Source: JAVBLU01 sp031553225 (GTDB lineage Bacteria; Bacillota; Clostridia; Christensenellales; UBA1750). From it: 64,000 nucleotides of DNA. Each line of letters opens with the position of its first letter. Position 1 is the first letter of the stretch. Below the pieces are notes generated by a model that did not search any database, was not told where the DNA came from, and saw only the letters and a program-made list of their open reading frames with translations. The stretch is from positions 157,626 to 221,625 of the forward strand of contig JAVBLU010000020.1 in assembly GCA_031553225.1 (NCBI GenBank), read 5' to 3'. The translations under genes were made by a program, and so were the position numbers. Positions 17,364 to 25,857 of this stretch are shown piece by piece.

Positions 17364-18020
17364 ATGGCGGGCGAGCTGATTCTATTTCAGGGCGACTCGA
17401 TAACCGACGGCTGGCGGGGCGTGAACACGGACGATAAAAACCGTGATATGGGGCAGAGTTATGCTTTCATCGTGGCAGCGGCGCTCGGGGTGAAGCACCC
17501 GGAGCGCGCCTACCGTTTTATGAACCGCGGGGTGAGCGGCAACACCTGCGCCAACATTTGCGGACGCTGGCAGGAAGAGACGATGAACTATCGGCCTGAT
17601 GTGATCAGCCTGCTTGCGGGCATCAACGATGTGGGCCGCGAGGCCCGCGCGCCGGAAGGGCTGGCCTACCACGGCATGGCGGCGGCGCTGGAGCTGCTGC
17701 TAACGCAGACCAGGGCGATCCTGCCCTCGGCGCTGCTCGTGCTGATGGAGCCGTTCATGTTGGACGCGGAAAACCACCCGCGCGATATCTACGCCAAACG
17801 CGCGGTGTACCTTGCGGACTACCAGCAGGTCGTGCGCAAGGCCGCCGCCGCGTACGGCGCGGTGTTCGTGCCGCTGCAGAGGCGCTTTGAGCTGGCCGCC
17901 GCGCGCACGGGCGTATCGTACTGGCTGTGGGACAGCGTGCACCCCACCTACGCGGGACACGGCCTGATCGCCGACGCCTGGATGCAGGACGTAGCGCCTG
18001 CCCTGGCCGCGCGCGCGTAG
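17364..18020 (+). CDS. SGNH/GDSL-family hydrolase
   Basis: 218-residue esterase or acetylhydrolase. Block I is FQGDSITDGWRG with the catalytic Ser; the Gly block is NRGVSGNTC; the Asn block is LLAGINDVG; and the Asp-His pair is DSVHPTYAGH. All four SGNH positions are therefore present. There is no signal peptide, so it is cytoplasmic, as for the many clostridial enzymes that deacetylate imported sugars. It is monocistronic with a terminator after it. Confidence 0.9.
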   Translation: MAGELILFQGDSITDGWRGVNTDDKNRDMGQSYAFIVAAALGVKHPERAYRFMNRGVSGNTCANICGRWQEETMNYRPDVISLLAGINDVGREARAPEGLAYHGMAAALELLLTQTRAILPSALLVLMEPFMLDAENHPRDIYAKRAVYLADYQQVVRKAAAAYGAVFVPLQRRFELAAARTGVSYWLWDSVHPTYAGHGLIADAWMQDVAPALAARA

Positions 18021-18043
18021 GGGGCGGTTACGCAGCCTGAAAA

Positions 18044-18086
18044 GCAGCCCGGAGAGCCTTTGGGGGGCCTTCCGGGCTGTTGTTTT
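18044..18086 (+). terminator. Terminator after SGNH hydrolase
   Basis: Stem CAGCCCGGA / TCCGGGCTG with inner GCC/GGC pairing, followed by TTGTTTT. Confidence 0.85.
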
Positions 18087-18229
18087 CGGTTTTTACATGA
18101 TGCTCGACGGTGTAGTCCAGAAGCCCGTGGCTTTTGCAGTTCTCACTGAAAAAAGGTATCCGCTGCCGCGCGGCGAGCTGCACTCGTCCTTCCTTGTGAA
18201 GACGCACCGTTCCCTCCCGGGTATTTGAA

Positions 18230-18485
18230 GCGTGTTACGCGAGGGTACGCCGCGTGGGTACGCTCCCGTGCAGCCCGTGCTTGGGCGCGGCGTGAGTTAA
18301 CATGGAGTTGCGGCTGATCGTTTGGAAAGAGCTTACCTCCGCGGAAGACCGCGGCTGAAAGCGCCTGTTGAAGACCGGCGTACTCCTACAAAAACGGAGG
18401 AGGAGGCGACGCCACGAGGTGAGTTTCCTCGACAATCGGGCAATACGCTCCGCATCGGTGTACGTAAGTACGATGCGGGCGGTAT
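18230..18485 (+). ncRNA. Candidate structured non-coding RNA (family unidentified)
   Basis: This roughly 255-nt stretch has no supported gene but is full of nested perfect stems. GCGT/ACGC pairs at 18230-18240. ACGCCGCG (18247-18254) pairs with CGCGGCGT (18286-18293). CCGCGG-AAGA-CCGCGG is at 18339-18354. GGCGT/ACGCC (18377-18381 with 18409-18413) encloses CTCCT/AGGAG. CGAGG/CCTCG is at 18415-18431. A long helix, ATACGCTC with GGGC-GGTAT then CGCATCG/CGATGCG (18443-18485), is capped by a GTAA tetraloop of the GNRA class. It matches none of the tmRNA, RNase P or SRP signatures I know. A raiA-motif or 6S-type RNA is possible. Strand is uncertain; plus is chosen because the GNRA loop reads on it. 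Confidence 0.55.
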
Positions 18486-18540
18486 GCAGCATGTTAAGAA
18501 CCTTGCTCTTCATATCGCGCGGCAATGCGCGCCAAATCGG

Positions 18541-19893
18541 CTAGGGCGGCGCGCTCCTGGCGGCCGGTGGGGCTGAGCGCGTCTCGCCGCGCGCGCTCAA
18601 AGGAAGGTATGCCGCAAAGGTAATGGCGCCGTCTCCCGCCTCGGCGGTGAGCGTTCCGCCCAGCCGCTCCATGATAGAACGGGCGATGGGCAGCCCTAGG
18701 CCGAAGCCGCCGCTTGCCCGCGCGCGTGAAGGGTCGGCACGATAGAAACGGTCAAAGAGGCGGGGCAGGTCCTTTTTGTCCACCTGGGCCGTGTTGCGCA
18801 CCGAGAGCACCGCTTGCCGCCTTAGGCGGCGCACGCGCAGCGCAACGCTCCCGCCTTCAGCCGTGTATTTCAGGGCGTTATCCAGTAAGATGACGGCCAC
18901 CTGCTGCACCTGCTGCGGATCGCCCAGGGCGAGCACGTCCGGCTCGATATCGCTGCTGAGGAGGAGGCCCCGTTCAAAGGCCATCGCCTCCATGGACAGG
19001 AGCGCCCCGCCGGCCAGTGCGCTTACGTCAAATGCCTGCAGTGCGCCAGGCTTGGGCGTATCCTCCGAGCGGGCCAGGCAGAGCAGACTCGCAACCAGAT
19101 CGCCCATGCGGGCCGTCTCGGCCTTAATGTAGTCCACCCACCGGCACTGGCTGTTCACGCTTTCCTCGCCGCTTTGCAGCAGTGCATCGGCGTTTGCCGA
19201 TATGATGGCCAGCGGAGTCTTCAGCTCGTGCGAGGCATCCGCCACGAATTGCCGCTGCTTCTCCCACGCGGCGGCGATCGGGCGGATTGCCCGGTTGGCG
19301 AAGAGCAGGCTGACGCAGAAGATGAGCGACAGCATGAGCGTGCCCACGATGAGAAATGTAGTGATCAGGTTCATTAAGGCGCGGTGCGACTCTGTAACAT
19401 CCAAAAATGTAATGCGCGTGGTCGTCTCGGGCACGGCGTACACCACGTGCGGCCGCTGCGGGTCATACGTGACCGAGGCCATCATCCGCTCGGCCTTGGC
19501 GTACAGCCAGCGCCTGCCTTCCAGCGTCAGCGTGTCCGAGGGCCTTTCGTCTGCCACGGCCGAGCGCGCGGCCTGCAGGTACAGCTCGTCGCTCAGCTCC
19601 AGTATCGAATTGCGGTACAGGATGTTCCCCTGCGCGTCCAGCTCCAGACTAAAAAAGAAGGTCACCTCCGGCGGAAGCTCGCTCATCGTCCGGCGTTCGG
19701 TGAGCGTCCAGCCGGGCCGGAAGGCCGTTGCCGGCGACGCCTGAAAGGCCTGCAGCGCCATCAGCCGCCGCTCGTTCTCCCGAGCGACGTTTGTGGCCGT
19801 CATGGCGTATATGATGCCGAAAGCCGCCACCATGAGCACGCAGATGAGGGATAGGTTCAACACGAGAAAACGGTTGCGCAGCGCCTTAAACAT
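18541..19893 (-). CDS. Sensor histidine kinase
   Basis: 450-residue membrane kinase of the EnvZ/PhoR class. Two membrane helices (about residues 8-28 and 172-195) bracket an extracytoplasmic domain of about 140 residues. The H-box FVADASHELKTPLAII follows within about 15 residues of helix 2, so there is essentially no HAMP domain. The N-box is LLDNALKYTAEGG and the G-boxes are FGLGLPIARSIMERLGG. The ATG at 19893 overlaps the stop of the response regulator gene by 8 nt (ATGTTTAA), indicating translational coupling. It is divergent from the transporter operon and is its likely regulator. Confidence 0.93.
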   Translation of the reverse strand: MFKALRNRFLVLNLSLICVLMVAAFGIIYAMTATNVARENERRLMALQAFQASPATAFRPGWTLTERRTMSELPPEVTFFFSLELDAQGNILYRNSILELSDELYLQAARSAVADERPSDTLTLEGRRWLYAKAERMMASVTYDPQRPHVVYAVPETTTRITFLDVTESHRALMNLITTFLIVGTLMLSLIFCVSLLFANRAIRPIAAAWEKQRQFVADASHELKTPLAIISANADALLQSGEESVNSQCRWVDYIKAETARMGDLVASLLCLARSEDTPKPGALQAFDVSALAGGALLSMEAMAFERGLLLSSDIEPDVLALGDPQQVQQVAVILLDNALKYTAEGGSVALRVRRLRRQAVLSVRNTAQVDKKDLPRLFDRFYRADPSRARASGGFGLGLPIARSIMERLGGTLTAEAGDGAITFAAYLPLSARGETRSAPPAARSAPP

Positions 19894-20575
19894 CGCCCTC
19901 GCCAGCCCCTTCCAGCGAGTACCCCGCCCCGCGCACGGTGCGTATCGCCGCGTCCGCCTGTATAAAGGCAAGTTTCTTGCGCAAAAACGACACGTACACC
20001 TCTACATGGTTGTCCACGGCCTCGGTATCGAACCCCCACACGCGCTCGATGATCGTCTCCTTGCCGACCACCGTACCGCGGCAGCGCATCAGCAGCTCAA
20101 GCAGCTGGCATTCCTTTTGCGTAAGCTGCACCTGCCGGCCGCCGCAGGTTAAGGTAAGGGAGGAGACGAGCAGCTGCGTTCCGCCCAAGGCGAGGGCATC
20201 GCCCTGTACGGGTGCGCCGCGCCGCCGCCCAAGCGCGCGCAGGCGCGCCAGAAGCTCGTCCGTGGAAAAGGGCTTGGGCAGGTAATCGTCCGCGCCCGCA
20301 TCCAACCCTGCTACCTTATCGGCCGTATCGCCTTTGGCGGTAAGCAACAGCACGGGCACGTCCAGGCCGTGCGCGCGCAGGGCGCGCACAAGGCCGAGTC
20401 CGTCCAGCTTGGGCAGCATCACGTCCAGCACCAAGATATCGTAAATGCCCGTCAGCGCGCAATCCAGGCCGTCCTCGCCGTTAAAGCGCAGGTCCACGGC
20501 GTAGTTATGCTTGCGCAGAATTTGCCCTATGGCCTCGGCCATAGGCGCTTCGTCCTCCACAAGCAGCACGCGCAT
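19886..20575 (-). CDS. OmpR-family response regulator
   Basis: 229 residues. The receiver domain begins MRVLLVEDEAPMAE, has the phospho-acceptor Asp in DILVLDVMLPKLDG (residue 51), the Thr of LLLTAKG and the Lys of YLPKPF. The C-terminal winged helix (QLTQKECQLLELLMRCRG, NHVEVYVSFLRKKL, IRTVRGAGYSLE) binds DNA. AAGGAGG lies upstream of the ATG at 20575. It is the cognate partner of the overlapping kinase gene, and the divergent operon starting at 20744 is the obvious target. Confidence 0.95.
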   Translation of the reverse strand: MRVLLVEDEAPMAEAIGQILRKHNYAVDLRFNGEDGLDCALTGIYDILVLDVMLPKLDGLGLVRALRAHGLDVPVLLLTAKGDTADKVAGLDAGADDYLPKPFSTDELLARLRALGRRRGAPVQGDALALGGTQLLVSSLTLTCGGRQVQLTQKECQLLELLMRCRGTVVGKETIIERVWGFDTEAVDNHVEVYVSFLRKKLAFIQADAAIRTVRGAGYSLEGAGEGDV

Positions 20576-20593
20576 GTCAAGGGCCTCCTTGTG

Positions 20594-20622
20594 TTACGCA
20601 GTATACACAATGCACCTATAAT
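20594..20622 (+). promoter_or_regulatory. Possible promoter for the transporter operon
   Basis: TTACGC (20594-20599), a 17-nt spacer and TATAAT (20617-20622) on the plus strand. A minus-strand TATACT in the spacer could be the -10 for the response regulator gene. The leader to the first permease start would be about 115 nt and contains the inverted repeat at 20627-20691. Confidence 0.4.
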
Positions 20623-20626
20623 CTAC

Positions 20627-20691
20627 CTGAAAAGGTAACGGAAATCAAGGCCGTGAAATGTGTCTCGTCTGTTAACAATTTCCGTTTTCAG
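20627..20691. promoter_or_regulatory. Inverted repeat in the divergent control region
   Basis: ACGGAAAT (20638-20645) pairs with ATTTCCGT (20678-20685), and CTGAAAA (20627-20633) pairs with TTTTCAG (20685-20691). The left arm carries a 4-nt insertion. The half-sites are about 40 bp apart (roughly four helical turns), so the repeat may be a regulator site for the divergent two-component system, or an RNA stem in the operon leader. Confidence 0.45.
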
Positions 20692-20743
20692 CCGTCTTTA
20701 AGGTTCGCCCGGTATCATGGCTATGTCAGAACGGAGGGAAATA

Positions 20744-21655
20744 ATGATCTCAGCCAAGACGCAGCCCGCGGGCGCGCTCCAAAGGCGCAAGCGCCTGTCC
20801 GTCATGGCCCGCAGGAACATGATGTACGGCTTTGCTTTCGTAGCGCCCAGCCTTGCGGGATGCTTGCTTTTCGTGGTCGTTCCCTTCGTGGACGCGCTCT
20901 CGCGCTCTTTCCGCCAGGGCTTGGACGGCGGGTTTGCGGGCTTTGCGCACTACGCGGAGATCTTTACGAACCCCGCCTTCCAGCAAGCGGCCTTCAACAC
21001 CGCGCGCTTCATCGGGCTGTGCGTGCCCATTCTGCTCGTTCTGTCGCTGGGGCTGGCGCTGCTGCTCACAAAGCCCGTGTTCGGGCGCTCCACGCTGCGT
21101 GCGTCCTTCCTGCTGCCCATGGCCCTTCCGGTCGCGTCTGTGGCGCTTTTATGGCAGGTGCTCTTTAACGTAAACGGACTGATGAACAACATCCTTCAGG
21201 GCGTGGGCCTTGCGCGCATCGATTGGATGAGAACCGACTGGGCGCTCTTCTGCCTGATCGTCAGCTACCTGTGGAAGAACGTGGGCTACAACATGGTGCT
21301 CTTTCTGGCCGGGCTCGGCGGCATATCGCCGGCGCTGTACGAGGCGGCCTCCGTGGACGGGGCAAGCGGCATACGCCAGTTTTTTGCCATTACCCTGCCG
21401 TGCCTGAAGCCCACGCTTTTCACCACGACGGTTCTGGCACTGCTCAACTCGTTCAAGGCATACCGCGAGGCGTACCTGGTGGCGGGCAACTACCCGCAGG
21501 GAAGCATCTACCTTTTACAGCACACCATGAACAACTGGTTCACGGCCCTGGACATCGAGAAGCTCTCTGCCGCGGCCACCGTGACGGCCATCGTCATCTT
21601 CCTGCTCGTGGCGCTGCTCAACCGGTCCTGGAAAGTGGAACAGACGACGGAGTGA
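20744..21655 (+). CDS. Sugar-type ABC importer permease (MalF-like)
   Basis: 303-residue inner-membrane permease of the carbohydrate CUT1 class, with six predicted helices starting at MYGFAFVAPSLAGCLLF. The coupling EAA loop reads YEAASVDGASGIRQFFAITLPCLKP. The ATG at 20744 is chosen because GGAGGG is 6 nt upstream; an earlier in-frame ATG at 20717 lacks a ribosome site. It is the first gene of a five-gene operon and pairs with the next permease. No ATPase gene is present in the operon, which is common for clostridial CUT1 systems that share one MsmK-type ATPase. Confidence 0.92.
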   Translation: MISAKTQPAGALQRRKRLSVMARRNMMYGFAFVAPSLAGCLLFVVVPFVDALSRSFRQGLDGGFAGFAHYAEIFTNPAFQQAAFNTARFIGLCVPILLVLSLGLALLLTKPVFGRSTLRASFLLPMALPVASVALLWQVLFNVNGLMNNILQGVGLARIDWMRTDWALFCLIVSYLWKNVGYNMVLFLAGLGGISPALYEAASVDGASGIRQFFAITLPCLKPTLFTTTVLALLNSFKAYREAYLVAGNYPQGSIYLLQHTMNNWFTALDIEKLSAAATVTAIVIFLLVALLNRSWKVEQTTE

Positions 21656-21656
21656 G

Positions 21657-22508
21657 GTGAGAGGCTTGATCAGGAAACTCTTGCGCACGGGCGTTCTGTG
21701 GGCGATCGCCGCAGTGGTGCTTCTGCCGCTTGCCATGACGCTTGGCGCGTCGCTGATGGGCGAGACTGAGCTTCTGGAGCACATCCGCCCCGTGCTCTCC
21801 GGAGGAAGCGGCCAGGCGCAGATGCCGCTGCTGCCGGCGCTGCCCACGCTTCGGCAGTACATCCGGCTGCTGATGGACACGCCAACCTTCCTTTCCATGT
21901 TCTGGAACTCCATGCGCCTGGTCGTGCCCATCGTGGCCGGGCAGGTGGCCATCGGAACCCTGGCTGCCTGGGCGTTCGCGCACTTCAAGTTTCCCGGGCG
22001 CGAGCCGCTGTTCATGTTTTATATATCACTGATGATGATGCCTTTCCAGGTGACGCTTGTGCCCAGCTATCTCATGCTCGACCGGTTGCACCTGCTGAAC
22101 ACGCCCTGGGCGGTCATCTTGCCCGGCATGTTCGGCACCTTCGCGGTGTTCCTGCTGCGACAGTTTTTCAAAGCGGTGCCCGAGGCGCTTGTGGAGGCCG
22201 CGCAGATTGACGGCGCGGGCGAACTGCGGCTGTTCCTCTCCATCGCGCTGCCCATCGGCATTCCGGGTATCGCCTCGCTGTGCATCTTAAGCTTCCTGGA
22301 CAACTGGAACCTGATCGAGCAGCCCATGACGTTCCTGCGCGATCAGAGCATGTGGCCGCTGTCGCTGTACCTCACGAGCATCGGCGAGACCGACGTGGAT
22401 GTGGCTATGGGCGCCTCCATCATCACCCTCCTGCCCGCGCTGCTCCTGTTCTTTTATGGCGAAACGTACCTCGTGCGCGGCATCCAAATGACTGGCATGA
22501 AGGAGTGA
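21657..22508 (+). CDS. Sugar-type ABC importer permease (MalG-like)
   Basis: 283-residue partner permease. It has helices at LWAIAAVVLLPLAMTLGASL and further hydrophobic segments, and the EAA loop VEAAQIDGAGELRLFLSIALP. The C-terminal YLVRGIQMTGMKE resembles the MalG end. It starts with GTG at 21657, one base after the previous stop, with GGAG just upstream. A periplasmic-side insertion of about 40 residues after helix 1 (ELLEHIRPVLSGGSG...) is a little longer than in MalG. Confidence 0.92.
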   Translation: MRGLIRKLLRTGVLWAIAAVVLLPLAMTLGASLMGETELLEHIRPVLSGGSGQAQMPLLPALPTLRQYIRLLMDTPTFLSMFWNSMRLVVPIVAGQVAIGTLAAWAFAHFKFPGREPLFMFYISLMMMPFQVTLVPSYLMLDRLHLLNTPWAVILPGMFGTFAVFLLRQFFKAVPEALVEAAQIDGAGELRLFLSIALPIGIPGIASLCILSFLDNWNLIEQPMTFLRDQSMWPLSLYLTSIGETDVDVAMGASIITLLPALLLFFYGETYLVRGIQMTGMKE

Positions 22509-22509
22509 C

Positions 22510-24411
22510 ATGGCAATGCAACGCAATGCCGAGGGATTGGTTATCGCCACGGAGAAGGCGCGCAAAAGCGCCATCATGGAGCAAAAGGCGCGCGCCGCGG
22601 CCGGCAAGGCGCTCATCGGCTTTCTGGCGCTCATGGTGGCGCTCACGCTGGGCAGCAACACGCTGCAGGAGATGTCCGTGCCCCTGGTGACCACGGCCTC
22701 GCTTCAGCGCGGCGCGCTGGAACGCACCACAAACGTGGACGGCCAGTTGACCGCCGCCAAGAATGTGCCGGTATTTTGCGATTACGCCGTGCGCGTATCG
22801 GAAGTATACGTGAAGGCAGGCGCGTCCGTACAAGCGGGCGACCCACTCTTTGCTCTGGACTTGGACGCGCTGAAGGCACAGTACGCCACGGACGAGATCG
22901 CCCTGGACAAAGCCAAAAACGATCGCGACAAGACCGAGCTATCCGCCGCCGCGCCCGTATCCACAAACAGCGTGGACGACGCGCAGAAGAGCCTCAGTCG
23001 TGCCGAGGAGAATCGCGCGACGAACATCCAAAACCAACAGATTGCCCTGGACAAAGCGCAGAGCGACTATGACAAGGCCGTTTCCGACCTGCAGAGCGCG
23101 CAAAGCGAATATGACAAGGCCGTGTACGACGCCTGGAACACCTACATAACCGGCAAATACACCGCCTTAACCACGGCGCAGGAAAACCTGACCGCCAAAC
23201 AGCGCACGGTAAGCGCCAACCTGATGGACGCACAGAACACCATCGCAGATAACCAGCGCAAGCTGGATGCAGCCCAGCAAGCCGTAAACTCCGCGCAGGC
23301 CGCACTGCAGGCGAATGCCGACCCCGCACAAACCGCGACGCTGCAGGCGACGCTCACCTCCAAGCAGGCCGCGCTTGCGCAGGCGCAGCAGGACGTAAGC
23401 CTGGGCAACCTGAAGGCGCAAAACACCATCGCCACGAACAACGAGGACCTGGCCAAGGCGCAGAAGACTTATAACGATGCGGTGCAGGCGTACAATGAAG
23501 CCATGGCCCGCTCGCAGACGGCCACGGAAGCCGTGGAGGGCACGGTGGCCTCCAAGCTCTCCGCTGTGAAGACGGCGCAGTCCACTCTGGAAACGCGCAG
23601 GGCAAGCGTGGAATCGGCCCAGCGCTCGCTGGATACGCAGACGCGCGATGCCAACCGCACGGTTGAGGACGCAAGAACCACCCTTTCCCGCGCTCAGGAA
23701 ACTTTGAAGACGAACCGTGAGACCGCCGAGGTCACCTCCGGCGCAAACGCCCTCACCATCGCCACGTCGGATCTGGATATTGACAAGAAGCAGACGAACC
23801 TTGACAAGCTGAAGGCCGCCGTCGACGCGGGCGGTGTGGTCAGCGCGCCTGTGAACGGCGACGTGCTCAGCGTGTCCGTCACGGCCGGCAACAACGCCGG
23901 TACCGCCCAGGCGTCCGTCACCCTCAGCAACGAGACCGACGGGCTGGAGCTGCGCGTCACCGTAAGCGAGGACCAGGCGGGCGACATGGCCGTGGGCGAC
24001 CAGGCGGACATCATTGTGGGCGGCAGCATGGTGCGCGCGGCCATCGAATCCATCGCCAGCTCCACGGCGCAGGCCGGCCGTTATGAGGTGCTTTTTCGCC
24101 TGGACGGCAGCGTAGGCACGGTCGGGCAGACGGCCTCCATGCGCTTTCGCAAGCGCACGCAGAACTACGATGTGCTTGTGCCGCTCACTGCGCTTCATCA
24201 AGACAACGACGGCTATTTCGTGTACGTAGTGCAGCAGGAGAGCGGCGCGCTGGGAGCACGCATGAGCGTTGCCCGGGCGGACGTGACGATTCTGGAGCAG
24301 GACGCAACGCGCGCGGCCGTACAGGGGGGCGTCACCCAGCGCGATACGATCGTCGCGCGGAGCGACCGCGATCTGGCTGACGGCGACCGCGTGCGCGTGG
24401 AGGCGGACTAA
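22510..24411 (+). CDS. HlyD/RND-type membrane fusion (adaptor) protein with long coiled coil
   Basis: 633 residues. After one membrane helix (about residues 33-52) comes a lipoyl half-motif (DYAVRVSEVYVKAGASVQAGDPLFALD). A very long Ala/Gln/Lys/Asp-rich coiled-coil hairpin spans about residues 115-440. The second lipoyl half is GVVSAPVNGDVLSVSVTAGN, followed by a beta-barrel region. This is the architecture of adaptors in MacAB, RND and type 1 secretion pumps, which is unexpected beside import permeases. Ribosome site GAAGGAG precedes the ATG. The hairpin of about 300 residues would be long enough to span a thick cell wall, which is inference. Confidence 0.88.
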   Translation: MAMQRNAEGLVIATEKARKSAIMEQKARAAAGKALIGFLALMVALTLGSNTLQEMSVPLVTTASLQRGALERTTNVDGQLTAAKNVPVFCDYAVRVSEVYVKAGASVQAGDPLFALDLDALKAQYATDEIALDKAKNDRDKTELSAAAPVSTNSVDDAQKSLSRAEENRATNIQNQQIALDKAQSDYDKAVSDLQSAQSEYDKAVYDAWNTYITGKYTALTTAQENLTAKQRTVSANLMDAQNTIADNQRKLDAAQQAVNSAQAALQANADPAQTATLQATLTSKQAALAQAQQDVSLGNLKAQNTIATNNEDLAKAQKTYNDAVQAYNEAMARSQTATEAVEGTVASKLSAVKTAQSTLETRRASVESAQRSLDTQTRDANRTVEDARTTLSRAQETLKTNRETAEVTSGANALTIATSDLDIDKKQTNLDKLKAAVDAGGVVSAPVNGDVLSVSVTAGNNAGTAQASVTLSNETDGLELRVTVSEDQAGDMAVGDQADIIVGGSMVRAAIESIASSTAQAGRYEVLFRLDGSVGTVGQTASMRFRKRTQNYDVLVPLTALHQDNDGYFVYVVQQESGALGARMSVARADVTILEQDATRAAVQGGVTQRDTIVARSDRDLADGDRVRVEAD

Positions 24412-25857
24412 ATGAGCGGTAAGGAGCGCTCCCGGCGCGCGCTGTGCGCGGCGTGCTGGCTTGCCTTGGCGGTGTTTTGCTGGGCGGGCGCGGCCTCTGC
24501 GCTTCAAACGCTGAACATACAAACCTCCGTGAACCGCGTTAGCTTCCGCGAGACGGGCACGGTTGCAACGGCCTTCTCCTCCATAAAAAAGCTGCGCGAC
24601 ACGATGCAGGGCGTATACGGCGGAGAGCCGTCCGCGGCGGCCGTCACGGCCTGGACGCAGGCCCTGTCGCAGAGCGTCGCCCACAGGGAGACCAACGGCT
24701 CCGCCTCGGTGGATATCCTGTGGTTTGACGGCAGTGCCGCCGACATCTGGAGCCTTCAGGTGGTCCGGGGCATCATGCCCGGACAAGGCGACACCACCGG
24801 CTGCGCGCTGGACGACGCGACGACGCTCAAGCTCTTCGGCTCTACGAACGTGATCGGCCAAACCGTTACGGTGGGCGGTAAGGACCTTACCCTGCGCGCG
24901 GTGTTCAGGCTGCCCACAGGCGCCACGTCCTTCGCGGCCGATCCCGGCAGAGGCTTGGCGTTTTGCCCGGCGGCCGCGGGAAGCGACACCCTGCGCGTTA
25001 CTGCGTACGAGTTTCTCATCCCTACGGGGAGCGAACAGGAGCCGGGCGCGCAGGCCAAGGGTTACTTAACCTCCGCCGGGCTGCGCGCGCCTTCCACGAT
25101 GTACAAGCGCGCGGACCAGCGCCAGGTGTACGCGCTCATGTCGAAGATTCCCGGCGCGCTCATCTGCCTGTTCCTGCTCATCGAGCTTGTGCGCGGCGCA
25201 TGGGGCCTTACGCGCGCCACAATCCGCCACAGCCGCGATGCGCTGCGCAGCATGACGTTGCCCTCGTCGGTCGGACACAGGATCGCCTTTACGGGCATCG
25301 GCGTGCTCATTTTGTTCCTGGGGGCCATGGCCTTCGCTGTGTGGCAGATGCCCAGGGATTGGCACGTGCCGCCCGCGTACCTGCCCACGCAGTGGTCGGA
25401 CCTGTCCTTCTGGCCCGCGCTGGTGACGACCTGGGCGAAGAATGAGACGCAGATGGCCTTTTCGGTGGCCTTCCGGCCGGATCTTGTGTGGCGCACCCTG
25501 GCGGTGTGGATCGGAGCCTTGGGCGCGTTGTCCACCTTCAGCCTTTTGCTTGCGAGGCGCGCGCTGAAGCAAAGCGTGCAGCGCGGACGGCTGCCGGCGC
25601 ACGCGGCGCTGCTTACCGCGGCGCTGTGCTTGGCGCCGGTGCTTGCGCTTCTGCTGGCGCGGGCGGTGGGGTGGACGGGCGTTTCAGCCCCGGGCCTCGC
25701 GCTGATGCCGTCCGTCTATTTTCTGGCGTTCTCCTGTTTGCGCGCGTTCCCTGTCGCGCTCACCTTGCCCATCCGCGCGTATCGCGCCGCCTGCAAACGG
25801 TTGAAACCGGCCGAAGCGGCGCAAGCCGCCATTACGGAAAGGAGCCAATCCCTATGA
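24412..25857 (+). CDS. MacB-core-like membrane protein without ATPase
   Basis: 481 residues. A first membrane helix (AACWLALAVFCWAGAASAL) is followed by an extracytoplasmic domain of about 200 residues. The stretch ATTLKLFGSTNVIGQTVTV, then LTLRAVF, resembles the periplasmic core of MacB/FtsX-class permeases. About five more hydrophobic helices follow. Unlike MacB it has no nucleotide-binding domain. The ATG directly abuts the stop of the adaptor gene, and its own stop overlaps the next start, so the genes are translationally linked. I do not recognise a named family; an ABC-type mechanotransmission role with the adaptor is inference. Confidence 0.7.
   Translation: MSGKERSRRALCAACWLALAVFCWAGAASALQTLNIQTSVNRVSFRETGTVATAFSSIKKLRDTMQGVYGGEPSAAAVTAWTQALSQSVAHRETNGSASVDILWFDGSAADIWSLQVVRGIMPGQGDTTGCALDDATTLKLFGSTNVIGQTVTVGGKDLTLRAVFRLPTGATSFAADPGRGLAFCPAAAGSDTLRVTAYEFLIPTGSEQEPGAQAKGYLTSAGLRAPSTMYKRADQRQVYALMSKIPGALICLFLLIELVRGAWGLTRATIRHSRDALRSMTLPSSVGHRIAFTGIGVLILFLGAMAFAVWQMPRDWHVPPAYLPTQWSDLSFWPALVTTWAKNETQMAFSVAFRPDLVWRTLAVWIGALGALSTFSLLLARRALKQSVQRGRLPAHAALLTAALCLAPVLALLLARAVGWTGVSAPGLALMPSVYFLAFSCLRAFPVALTLPIRAYRAACKRLKPAEAAQAAITERSQSL

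Noticed and set aside
18095..18228. 43-codon plus-strand frame starting ATGATG after the SGNH gene terminator
   Set aside because: No ribosome site and no recognisable sequence; left as non-coding.
18235..18525. 96-codon minus-strand frame in the structured region
   Set aside because: It contradicts the dense stem structure, has no homology cue and a poor start; the RNA explanation is better.
23167..24861. 564-codon open frame antisense to the adaptor gene
   Set aside because: The composition is that of a shadow frame and it spans two real genes.
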